Source: Trichinella spiralis (taxonomy: Eukaryota; Nematoda; Enoplea; Trichinellida; Trichinellidae). From it: a DNA stretch of 64,000 nt. This document shows positions 13,896 through 25,308 of this stretch, piece by piece (the first letter of the stretch is position 1; every line of letters starts with the position of its first letter). A model generated the notes under the pieces. That model was not told the DNA's origin and searched no databases. It worked only from the letters and a program-made list of their open reading frames with translations. The position numbers and the translations under genes are program-made. The stretch spans positions 7,177,238 to 7,241,237 of the forward strand of contig CM012954.1 in assembly GCA_000181795.3 (NCBI GenBank), in the 5' to 3' direction.

Positions 13896-13901
13896 TTTAT
13901 T
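13896..13901 (-). terminator. Poly(A) signal of the UCH gene
   Basis: TTTATT on the plus strand, which reads AATAAA on the minus strand about 70 nt past the UCH stop codon. Confidence 0.4.
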
Positions 13902-13970
13902 CAAATTCACTTTGCAATATATGCAAATTTTACTTGCACAAGAAGAACACTGTTACTAGGTAATTCAAGA

Positions 13971-15095
13971 TCAAATGACGCACAATGCCATTGCGTTGAA
14001 TTCGACACTGTTCTCTTCAGCCAAAAGGATGTCGACAAATTGTTTGCAGTGGAACATTGTTGTGGCGAAAAAATTGTCGCCCGCGACTGGTCCCAAATAT
14101 TCAGGACCACTTTTGCGACCGTCTAATATTTTGAAAATATGCACAACATATATTGGGGTTTCTTTTTCCTTTAAAAATAAAACGCAAACATATACATACC
14201 CAAACGATAAAGCCTTTTGCCCACTTCGACGTAGCACACAAAGTGCAACGGAACGTTGGCGTCAGATTCGACTGGCTGCCAAAAAATATTACAAAATGAA
14301 AATCAATCATTGGAGGGAAACAAGAGAAAGGAGCAAATGAAATACCTCACTGTCACCTGAGTTTCCGTATACTTGGCACAATTGATTAAACATCTGTAAA
14401 ATGAAATAAATGTCCATGCAGAGAAAATGAAAAGTAAAAAGTGCACAATACCCGGTCTTTAGATAAGTATCGCCCTCTTTCATCCGGTGTAAAGTATCGA
14501 GAATTTTTCAAGAAATTATGCATCCAGCTAGTTTTCGTAGCTTCAAGAGATGAAAATTATATTGTACAATTTACTATCAGTTGAAGTTGAAGTGAACAAA
14601 CAACACGAAATACAGACAATTTCCCCCGTTTGAAAAAATTCAAATTTACCCAACGTTTCATCTTTGATAACGTTGCTCAGAGCGTGCATTATAGCTACAG
14701 GACCGCATGAATTTTTCACCTTCTGCTTGATGAATACAACTTGTTTGAGAATTTCATCTTCCGGCGAGTCACTTCGACCATTTCGTTCAACCTATTCGAA
14801 AAGTTGCATATCAAGTGCACAAAACTTGGGTTTCAATTATCATTACCGCGGTAGTTTGCATCGGATAAAGGAGAAAAATCGCCACCGCTTTGCCTGGCAA
14901 ATATTGTTCACTTTCGACGTCCAGTGAAAATATGTCGGCACATTTCCAACGTTCACATTCGGTCAAATCGCTCACAAATGATGCAATAATCTAAAATAGT
15001 CAGATTGCATGATTTCAATGTCAAAATGAGAACTATCGTACGTCTGGGTTGGATTCAAATGGAGGACAGGTAACTTCGTCATCCATTAGCGCCAT
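13971..15095 (-). CDS. Ubiquitin carboxyl-terminal hydrolase, UCH-L1/L3 type
   Basis: Cysteine protease (peptidase C12) that cleaves small adducts from the C terminus of ubiquitin. Seven exons join in frame: 15095-15042, 14990-14847, 14791-14650, 14540-14452, 14393-14346, 14275-14200 and 14122-13971, giving 234 residues (UCHL3 is 230). The oxyanion Gln and catalytic Cys are seen in KQKVKNSCGPVAIMHAL. The catalytic His is in VPLHFVCYVEV and the Asp in RLDGRKSGPEYLG. The active-site crossover loop region carries FTPDERGRYL, like the SPEERARYL of UCHL3. It is closer to UCHL3 than to BAP1/UCHL5 because there is no C-terminal extension. I chose the ATG of MALMDDEVTCPPFESNP because its alignment matches the short UCHL3 N terminus; a slightly longer start is possible. 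Confidence 0.93.
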
Positions 15096-16435
15096 TCCGT
15101 TCAGCAACGAGAGAGAACTGAGAAAGAAAAATTCACTCGACTTGACAACGCACCACAGCTACCGTGTTTGAGATTATCAAGAAGAAACACTTGTTCCATT
15201 TTCAAGCAAAATATTATCGAATTAGTTTGAATAAATTTAAATTAATTTCAGCCAAAAAATGAAAATTTCTAACTTTCTTTGTTGTTTCCACTTCTGATTA
15301 TAAAATATAAAAACATCATACTGTGCATAACAAATAAATGATCGTTTTGACACAGACGATAGATAAATTTAACTAAATTATCACATATAAATAAAGTCCA
15401 TGGAAATTCATCTAATTTTTTAACCGCCCAAACTCGCTCTCTTTCTCTCTCTCTCTTAATCACAAATTATTATTTATCAAAACAATTCTACATGAATATT
15501 TTAACAACTTTGAAAAAAATTAAAAAAAAAACTTTTTCAAAATAATTTTCAATTTTTTCAATTCAAATTCAATGCAACTTTTTCAATTCGCTATATTCTT
15601 TTTTTCTAAAAATACTAATTTTACAAAAAAATAAATTAATTTAAAATTTATTTAAAGTTGACATTAAGTTTTTTTTTCATTTTAAAACAACAAATAAAAA
15701 ACTAAAAAATACACGAGTGACCTATTTAAATCAATTTCAAATTACGGTCGCATCCTGATGGCAGTGATATAAATAGTGAAAGTGCGCCAAAGTGGCGCAT
15801 TCCGGTTTTCCGCAGCAGTGCCGAGTGGTGTTGGTGGTAAGTTGTTAATTTTTCTGTCGTTCATTTTCCAAATTCTCACAGTCGAAGGTTTTTTTTTTCA
15901 TGCTAATTTAAAAATAAAATTTCAATTCAAATTTTTAAAGTTGATTCTTTTTCCCCCATTTGTTTTTTTTTCTCTTCACACTGGCATGGATAGAGTAAAA
16001 ATTCATTTTCTTTTTAAAAAAAGAATTCTTATTTAAGTTTTCGTCACGGTCAAAAAGAAAAATATGAATAAATACGTCTAATATATTATTATTATTATTA
16101 TTATTATTAAACATGCCTGTACAAAAGAAAAAGAAAAAATACTGCAAAATGGGAAGACGACTAGCGTGTGAATTTGATTTCTTTTTCAGTGTCTTCGTTT
16201 CAATAATGCGTCTCTTGGCCACTGGTGGGTTGTTCTTTTTGATCAGCAACCGAAATGCAAATTTGGACGCCACCAACGACAAGATGTGATAACAATAATA
16301 AATAAATGATGATAGCCGATATATATGTATATATATATATATCACAGTGGTTGTTGTTAGCAGCATATTTCTCTCTCAGCTTGAGAAAAGGGAAATTTTC
16401 AAAGCAAATAAAGACAAAGAAAAAAAGAAAAAAGA
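15096..16435. other. Spacer between UCH and WNK
   Basis: 1.3 kb of AT-rich, low-complexity sequence with poly-T/poly-A runs, a CT-rich tract near 15435 and an ATT microsatellite near 16085. I see no coding exon; it holds the WNK 3' untranslated region. Confidence 0.6.
16084..16108. repeat. ATT microsatellite
   Basis: About eight tandem ATT units. The asparagine runs it produces in translation on the minus strand are not a real protein. Confidence 0.85.
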
Positions 16436-19400
16436 TCATGCGTCATCGTTTTGGTTCAACTTTTCCGATTCGTGCTGTTTCTGGGCAGCGTTTCTGGACC
16501 GTCTGGACCCGTTGAAAAGACGCTTGGACGACAAGCGTGGTATGTAACAATTTCTTTGAGAATGGTCAGCCACGGCCGGACAGCTCACCTTTCTCGACGA
16601 TCCGTTGGGCAACAGTTCCACGCCGGCCGCGCTGGCCAGACGGGCGGCCACTGGATCTCGAAGCAGACGGCTTTCACCGATCTGCGCCACTTTGGCCGCC
16701 ATCCTGCTTCTGCTACCCACCGTCGTCGACACTTTGCCAATGTCGTTCATGAAATTTTTCAAACGACGATTCATCACTTCCCTCATTGTTTTCGGCGCCT
16801 GCTGCTGCTGCTGTACTGTTGGTTGCTGTTGCTGTTGATTGTTTATCGCCGGATCGGTGTAAGCTTTTTTGGAAACGTTGACAGTGGCGCTAGTGGACGG
16901 TTGTGGTTCCAAATTCATTTTCTGGTCCATCGGTCCACCCTGGATTTTTCCTGTCGCGCTTGAAGTCGTCAATTCAGCAACCGGACCGTCGTTTCGCAAC
17001 GACAGAGGGCGCTGCTGCTGCTTCGTTCTCGACGCGACGCTTTCGCCGAAACCTCGTTGAATGCAAAACGCTTCCAGTTCGCGACGGTGCTTGGCCACCG
17101 TGTCGGCAATCAAACGATCCATCTCTTTTTTCTGTCTGGAAAAAATGCAAATTTTTGAAAAAAAGAATTGAATTTTCCATTCGTTCTACCTGGACAGAAG
17201 TTGTTTCAAGGCGTTGGTTGTTTGCAGCATTTGCCTTTCCAATTCTATTTTTTCCTACAAAATGAAATGAAGCACCAGTGAAAAAAAATTTGAATACACA
17301 CACCGAAATTTGAATAACACTGTTGCCTACTTGTTGTTGTTGACCTCTAGCGACACCGGACGACTCTTTTAAAGCCGGATTGGTGGTGTTGGGGGCCGCT
17401 GTGTCGACGAGCTTGGCGGCAACCGGTGGCTCGGACCGTGCAGTAGTAGTTCTCCCACCAGCAGCAGCAGCAGCAACAACAACAATCGGAGCAGAAGCAG
17501 AAGATGACGACGTTTGTTCTACTGTAGCAGCAACAGTGTTGGCGTTGTTGCTGTTGTTGGCACCGCCGCCCCCGCTGCCGTTCGACGGCTCTCGCTTCAA
17601 GTCGATGAGCTTGCAGAGTTCCTTGGCCAGTTGACCAATGTCCGCGACCGGCGGTCTCACTTCGTCCGCGCTGCGGTGAATCGCGGTGGGCACGGACTTG
17701 GCGTTGCGCAGTTGCTCTTCGGTAGCGCCGGCCGCCGACTGAATTCCAGCGGTGACCACTGTCCGGTTGTCCGTTTTGGCGACGAGATCGGTCGACAAGG
17801 TCGGCAGCGAGCGTTCCTGCTTCAGGTGGGCGTTGCCTTGCGCCGCCGTCACGTCCTCTTTTTCGGCAACTGTTTTCGACAGCTCGCTGGCAGCCACACC
17901 CGCCGCCGCTGCCGCCATCGTTGCCACCTCGACTGGCTGGGCTTTGTCCTTCGGCACTGCGCTCGCCGACCCGTCTTGCTCTTTGACTGGCTCGCCGACG
18001 CCCGCCGCCAACTCGACGGTCGCCCTTGGCTGCAAACAAGCCTCGCCGCTTTCGACTTGCCGTTTGTTCGTCGACAGCTGGTCATTGTCCACTTGTGAAT
18101 GACCATCGTCCGCCGGTTCCGAAGTGATTTTCGACGACGTTCCACATGCGGAAGTCGAACTGCTGCAACAAGTGGCGGCGGCAGCAGTTTCGTTCGACTT
18201 GGCACCGGCCGGCGGGTTCTGTTTGGTCGACTCAGTTTCGACCACGTTGTCGACTAATAACTTGCTCTTCTGAAACGGAAAACAGTGAAAAAAGAGAACA
18301 CAAAACAACCTCGCCCCTCCCCCTTCTCGGTGGTAAATTGGAACCTGAGTTCTGGATGACTGTCGAGATAAATTGGCGCCAGTGATCGTCGACGAGCAGC
18401 GCATCGCTTCGGGGAAGTCGGGCAAACTGACGCTGAGCGGAAACGTCGGCGGATACGAGTCGGTCACTTCGGCAGTGCTTGGATTGGAATGGGAAGCGCC
18501 GGCCGCGCCGGCGATCACTTTCAAAGCCAGTGTGTTGCTAAGCGACTGCTTCTTCTTCATCTCGGGCTTCTTGAACATGCCGTAAGATACTTGCTTGAAA
18601 ATGAACAGCATATTTTGCATTAATGGCAAAGGAAAATTTTGTTCACTTTGGCAACCAACTTCTTTTTCACTTGTCGACGAACTGTTCACTGACGAACCGG
18701 CACGCGTCGCCGACGGACTACGGTCGTTGTCACTCAACACCAAGCCGGACAAACTTTCCGGATCCCCTTTCAACACTTCAACCACCTTTTCCAACTGACC
18801 ACTGCATATGGTGGCCTGCTTTTCGTTGATATACGACTTTCCCACCTGCAATTTCAACAATATGCACAACTGTATTGTATTGTATTGTTGTGAAATTTCA
18901 TACAAATGCTTCGGCAATATATTGAGGATTGTCTCCGACTGGGGCGAACTGAAATTTTATGCTTTTGTTTTGCGTATCCAACTGGCAGCTGATCACCTGA
19001 ACCAATACAACATTATCATCACAAAGAGAGAGAGAGAACAAACACAATATCCCACACGTACAGGCTGCGCTTCTTCGTGCGTCACGTTCAATACTTTCAA
19101 AGTTAACCCGTCTTTTTTGTGTCGTTGCGACTTTTTCTTCGTCAGTTCATCGACCACTTCTTGCAACCCGCCAGATTTTGAATCACTGCTGGCACTAATC
19201 ATCAAAGCAAAAAAGATATTATCATCACCAGGGTAAGTAAATTTTTCTTTTATTTTAATATAATAATACTTCGATTCTGCTGTTTTCAATGTTTCCATTG
19301 TTTGTGGTTCTGCTGTAGTTGTTTTTCCACTTGTTGTTGCTGTTGATTCGTGATTCGTGTTAGGTGCAAGTTCAGCTTTTGTTTCCGTAGCATTTGTAGC

Positions 19401-22400
19401 ACTAGTCTGAAAGACAAAAGTGTTCGTTCGTAAACTTTTCATTATAATGAGAACATGTACAGATGTAGTAGGCTCGTTAATAGCTACTGTCGGTTGTACG
19501 GGCGGTTTAATATCTTCGTCAGCTCTTTCCATCGTTTTAGCACTTTCGTAACCCTGTAATAGTAGTAGTAGTAGTCAATGAATACATGTCACAATTTGAA
19601 AAAGAAATTTAATGAGTGAGCTATGACTATATACCGATTCACAACTCTGCTTTTCCGCTTGTGGTTTAACAACAGTCACTGCTTCCTGTAAAATCAAAAA
19701 CGTATATTAACTCTTTTTTCTTACATACATTTGCATTTTTAACAAATCAGCTATACCAATATTGGTGGTGGTGGTGGTGGTGGTAAATTTTTAACTTGTT
19801 CGGTGCGTTCTCGTTGTTGTAGTTTCTTCAAAAAAAAATTCAACAAAAATCATTGAATAAGTTAGAGTTCAGCGTTTGATTAATGCGTTTTACTTGTTCG
19901 TCGTCATTTTTTGGATGGTCAATTTTCTTTTCTTCTGCATTACTTTTATGTTCTTCTACAGTACTAGTCTGTGATAACAAATTAATTAATTAATGCAAGA
20001 TAACACATCAGTTGCAAAATAACAAACAACACAGTATGAAATAAAAACAAACGAAACTAACCACCATGCAAGAGCTTTGCTGTTCGACCTTTCCGTTATC
20101 TTCCACTTTTGGCTTCGTCAATTCCTCTTGCACTTTAGGCTCTTCGGTCTGCTTCTGCTGCTGCTCTTGAGCTTTGATTCGTTCTTTCTCTTTTTGATAC
20201 AATTCGCGTGCTTTGGTTATTTGGACAATTTTATCTTGCAGCAGTTTCCCAATTGTCCGTGCATCTTCTTCAATAACTAGGTGACATTTGACCTGAAATT
20301 TTCCTCGAATAAAATTACCTTCGTAAAATCGAATAATTTCAACAGTTCAACCATATCCTTGACCACGTCTTCAGTTTTATCCATTTGCAAATTGAATGGA
20401 AATTGTATGGCTTCATTTTCTTTCTGCTTGTACTCTTTGCGTTTTTTCGCGTCCAAAACACGAAGCAAAAGTTGAATCTTCAAATAAATCAAACAATTTC
20501 TTAAACAAATTTCCGGAAAAAATGTTCCAACAGTTGCAATACTTCGTTGTTTGTGGTGGAGATGACAGCGTCACGGTCTTTGATTTCAATGCGCAGACCG
20601 ATCAATTCTTCAGGCATGAAAAAGTTGTGAATCAACAAATCTCTGGCTGTGTATCTGCAAGCAGTATACAAACAAATTATTGAAGCATTTTTGCTGAAAT
20701 GCAAACACAATCGTCAAATAAACAGACCGTTCTTCGGGGCGTAGTCGGGTGCAACGATCGATAATTTCTCTCATATCAGGACTGTCGGTTGGTATTTTTT
20801 CAAAGCACTGCGGCTTCTGGCCCTGAAAAATGAACAAAACCAGCTCAGCTCAACTCAGCTCAGATCATCAATACAGATCTCCTTCAACGCATACTTGAAT
20901 AACTTTTTTGTATATGTGAGCCGGAAATTGACATTCTGAATACGGATATTCGCCGGTGATCATCTCCAGCATGCACATACCGAACGCGTACACGTCCACG
21001 CTCTCATCGTAATTTTCTTCGTACATTTCTGGCGCCATGAACTCAGGCGTGCCTGAGAGTAGAAAAATATAGCAAGACACTGGTGAGCCGACGTCCAGTC
21101 GATTGGCTCGCCGAGCGCGCACCTATCACGCTCTTTGGACACGATTTATCCTTGAGTGTGGCCAAGCCCAAGTCACCAATTTTCACCGAACCCGTGGTAC
21201 CAGTGATGAAGATGTTGTCGCACTTCAAATCCCGATGAATTACTGGTGGATCTCTGGAATGGAGGAACGCGAGCCCTTTCAAAATTTGTCGGCACCACGA
21301 CTTTAACACTTTGACGTTGATTTTTTTGAATCGCTTGATATACCTTGAATATAACTTAATCATATTATGCAATCAAGCAAACAGTCATTCAATCCAATAT
21401 TTACAATTTCAATGTGCCAGATGTCATCAGTTCTGTAACAAGAACTATGCATTTTCTTTTACCGGCATTGATTTCCCAGAAGTCGTAAAAGCGAACAATA
21501 TTCGGGTGTGTTAACGTTTTCAGCATCTTCGCCTCTTCGCGGAATCGCTGCCGCTCGGCTTTGCTCAGCTTGGTCTCCTTAATCAAGTTCTGTTTAACGT
21601 TCAGCAATACTTACGACAAGCTTGACTGCTTTCCAGATAGAACAACTAACTAGCAATCCATTTCGTCAGAAGTGAAGCCTTTTCGTTGATAAAAAAAATT
21701 CTCCGACTGTGAAAAAAAATACTTACAGTATATGACAATCAGGTTACTTAACGAAAGAGGGAAAAGTCTTCAGTCTCATACCATGTTTGCATAGTTCAGC
21801 ATTTTTAACAGCATAATACATGCACTGCTTTATTACTTGATCGCACTGGTGATACTTCTATCACAAAAAGCTAACGACTAAGAACTCACTTTCAGAAAAA
21901 TAGGCAAAACGAAATCTGAGTGAATTAATCGATCCACTTGCCTTAATCAACGAAGACGCAAAAGTGAATAGAAACTTACCAACAAAAATATCGACGAGAA
22001 AACTAATTTAAGAAAATAAAAGAACTACCAGCACAACTGACTACAACCACTGAAGAGAAGATATATCAGGGGGACATTGTGTTTCAACTTTAAGCTTCAA
22101 GAAAAACGAATTAAGATGACAAACTGGAATGAACTGTACTGCTACTTTATGAGTTCTCGATTAGCTTGAAAAGCTCAAAAAAACATACTGTTGCTTTGTT
22201 TCTTCGATTCATCTAGAGGATCGATTTAAAAAAAAATTCATGCAAAAGCAGCAGATTACAGTCACTATTGCTGGCAGCAATGTCATCATGAATGAGGAGA
22301 ATGTGACTTGATGTACCGTTTTGCAATATAAAAAGTCTTTCTTCTTTTCAAACTTTTCACGTTAAAGATTTCCAAAAGCCATAGTCAAGAATTTACTGTA

Positions 22401-23719
22401 AACACAGTAGACCGACAGACTTGTTTTTGTTTGCTAAACGATAAGCACAGCTGCCCGCCACCGGCACATGTTTATTCAACGTTACGAAAGAGAGAGTTGC
22501 TAATTCAGTGCTAAACAAGAATCAACTATTGAAGAAAATGATAGTCCGTTCTAATCTTCTATTCTGACAATTGTTTTCTCATGCATATTATAGTAGGTAG
22601 GTTAAAGAATATTAAACAGGAACAAATGCGGCAATGTTCTCATGACCACTGCGCGTTTCTGTCGTCAACAAATGTCATTCCCCTCTGCGCACAGGTTGAC
22701 TATACACAATTTATGGAAACGTCAGAATTCCATTCACTTCTAGAGATGACTGATTGTCTATCATTTCGACGGATTAGAAAACTTTGAAAATTGTTTCACA
22801 GAGTAGATAGATAAAAAGTTGTTAACGTAACTTGTGTTGATATATTTCTACACGACGTTCGTCGGTGATTACTGTTCTTTCGAAGTGAAACATCAATTTC
22901 AATAGATAAATATAATAAGAAACATGTTGAGCATGTGCATATCGTCACAATCCAATTGGAATAATAGATAGAACTGATGATAAAAGTTGGACAAAATTAA
23001 GATGAACACAATCGCTAAATTTTTTTTACCTGCAACTCGCACCAAGCAACAGAAACACCGCTTTCTGTATCCAAACCACGAAAGACAGTCTTGAAAGAGC
23101 CACGTCCAATTTCCTCTTCGAATTTCAAAAATCGACCATCAACAGACTGGTCAATTGCCTTGTCCTCGAGCAATTCCGATTCTTCTTCTTTGGAAAGTTC
23201 AGTCTCGGCCACATCTTCACCTTCGTCAGAAAAATGGCTAATGTCCAACAATTCAGACGAACCCGATAAAGAATGATAGCGCCTGCTTGCATCGAACTGA
23301 GGAGAATCTGATGATTTTTCGCCAGACGCTTGGCGGATACGTTGATTGCGCTGCCATACCCGACGTCTTTGTAATATTTTTTTACCCCAGTCCGCTTCTA
23401 GCAGTCTCAGTCGGCTTTTCTCTTCGGCGCCGAAAAAATCTTCACTAATTATAGCCGGAGTCTCCATCTCTTTCAAAGCAAACTTTCGTTGCCTTCGTTC
23501 CAGGCGGCATGGCAGTGCCGGAGAACTGTCTCCTGTTTTCGTTTCAACCGTATTAGCCGAATCATTGGACGGACAACAGGCTCTTGTACATGCTGGCTCC
23601 ATTTCACCCGTTCCAGCTGACGACGAAGATGCCCGTGTACCGTCATTAGATGACTTCTTGTCCTCTTTCGGCGCTTCATCTGGGGGCTTTTTTCCACTAG
23701 AACCGTCGTTCACTTGCAT
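16436..23719 (-). CDS. WNK: WNK (with-no-lysine) serine/threonine kinase
   Basis: Chloride- and osmo-sensing kinase that normally activates SPAK/OSR1 kinases to control cation-chloride cotransporters. About 20 exons give roughly 1,558 residues. The kinase domain lies in exons 23719-23030, 21589-21405, 21343-21123, 21052-20895, 20822-20728 and 20654-20543. The WNK hallmark is clear: the usual strand-3 Lys is Cys in SVAWCELQ, and the glycine-loop Lys is present in [25 protein letters not shown] and [13 protein letters not shown] follow. A PF2-like domain (20477-20292 onward) comes next. Small in-frame exons follow at 19968-19894, 19825-19757 (polyproline), 19685-19635, 19553-19461 and 19406-19270. 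A second PF2-like domain sits in 19194-19062 and 18996-18904. Ser/Ala/Gln-rich tails (18845-18647, 18589-18345, 18269-17304) precede a C-terminal coiled coil (17254-17190, 17135-16436). The start is the first ATG in frame; splice choices in the low-complexity tail are less sure. Confidence 0.94.
19765..19782. repeat. GGT/ACC trinucleotide run inside WNK
   Basis: Six or seven GGT units on the plus strand that encode a seven-proline run in WNK on the minus strand. Such runs can bind SH3 or WW domains, which is inference only. Confidence 0.7.
21606..23028 (-). other. Long WNK intron after the first coding exon
   Basis: About 1.4 kb between the exon ending in VAWCELQ (23030) and the next exon, which starts at 21589. 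No coding exon or recognised element is visible, although an alternative promoter here is possible because invertebrate and vertebrate WNK genes often use several starts. Confidence 0.6.
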
Positions 23720-24760
23720 AACTGATAAGCAGCAGTATGCGAGCAATATTGACGGCCTAGAATTTCCAACAACGGTAACCCAGCGAAGAATTGGTGAACA
23801 ATTCGACGGTGAAGTGAAACCGCAAGACGACCACAGACACGTCTAAGCTAAGAAAGGAGCACCGCTAATATTGGATACGTTACTATTCGCACCGCGGGTT
23901 GCCCTTCGGCGACAATTTCCTCGAAGAACAAGCTACAATTACAACGTAAAGCTTGAATATTACCTATTGATGCGAAATCGATCCACGTTCACGCGTAGCG
24001 CGGCGTAAATAAAAGTAAAAAAAACTTCAATGAAAATGCTCGCAACGCTTCGATGATTTAGCAACCGTCCAGGTCGACAGCAGAGGGCCGTCACCGGCCA
24101 GCTACAACGACCGCCTGATGTGTAGAAACGGAAACGACCGTATGACGTAAATGATTTTCAAGTAACTTTGACATACTGTGTATTGATCGACCTGTGTCAT
24201 TGCGGAGGTGCGACGGTGTTGCCCACGGCGCGGAAAAATCGAACATTCAAAAAGATGGAAAACAATGATGGCGTTATTGTTGACTGTTATTTTTCTTCGT
24301 TGTGATTATCATCGTTCTATTATTCATAATATGAGAGAACAATCCTGGAGATCAATGAGTGCTGTGACTAGCAGAAGAAACCTCTGCACATATGGCGAGC
24401 AACCGTTTGGATGATGCTTTGCTTGATATGAGCTGAAGCTGTTCACGCTTGTCAGTTGGATTGGCTTGGTGAATGGCTGCCACTGATCACAGCGCCGTCT
24501 GTGTTCTGCAATAAGTTCCATTTAGAGAAAAGAAACACATAAATGCCGTTGTTTATAGCGTAGGGTAGAAAACAATGTGGGTATTATAAAAAAAAGAACC
24601 ATTTCTGTGATTTTAATCACCGTCTGACGGTTATAAGTGTAACGCGACACTTTTTTTTGGTTTTGTCATTCATGTCTACCACGCAAATACCACGCGAACA
24701 AACAGGAACATAGACAGCTATTACATTTCCGTTGAGATAGCGTAATTGATTTCTCAGGAT

Positions 24761-24771
24761 GATGAGTCAGT
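24761..24771. promoter_or_regulatory. AP-1/CNC-bZIP-like site, copy 1
   Basis: GATGAGTCAGT contains the TGAGTCA core bound by AP-1 and similar bZIP factors. It lies about 1 kb upstream of the WNK start, and the same 11-mer recurs at 25298. Confidence 0.3.
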
Positions 24772-25297
24772 CGTTGAGGCGAGAGCGTTATTCTGCTTTT
24801 TTTCTGTCTTAACATTTACCTGGCTCTCACACGCTTTTCGTAGGGCATGTGTTCAATGAGGTTGTCATTAATGATAATACATGTGCTGGTCAAAGTTATA
24901 TCGAGGTCAGCTTTAGTGTTTTGGACAATAGATTAGCAGTAGGATAAAAGTGAGACAGACCTGTAAAGCACACCCATGTGAACAGATTTATTTGTTGAGC
25001 AATAATTTTTCCACTGATCAAATAATATCTACAATACGTGACGTTGTTTTACGAGTTTTCAATCAAAATTGAAAGGGGCTTTTATTTTCATTGTCTTGAT
25101 CTGTGATGTATTTTTCCAATTAATATTGTCATCATTATTATCAGTACGTTCAGCTGTAATGTTTTTTTCAACACAAAGCAAAAATATAATTGTTGATAGT
25201 GATGATGTAAAATATTGGTGTTGTTGTTGTTGTTTTTTTGAAAAATGCTCTGCTTTATTTCGTCTAACGGGCACTGACGGATATTTTATTTGGGGTA

Positions 25298-25308
25298 GAT
25301 GAGTCAGT
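25298..25308. promoter_or_regulatory. AP-1/CNC-bZIP-like site, copy 2
   Basis: The second exact copy of GATGAGTCAGT, 537 nt from the first, in the WNK upstream region. Confidence 0.3.

Noticed and set aside
15935-16366. 143-codon minus-strand frame with an Asn run
   Set aside because: Low-complexity translation of an ATT microsatellite and homopolymers in a spacer.
17347-18205. Several long open frames on both strands, up to 230 codons
   Set aside because: This is the GC-rich, Ser/Ala/Gln-rich tail of WNK. GC-rich codons remove stops in all frames. Only the frame continuous with WNK splice sites is kept.
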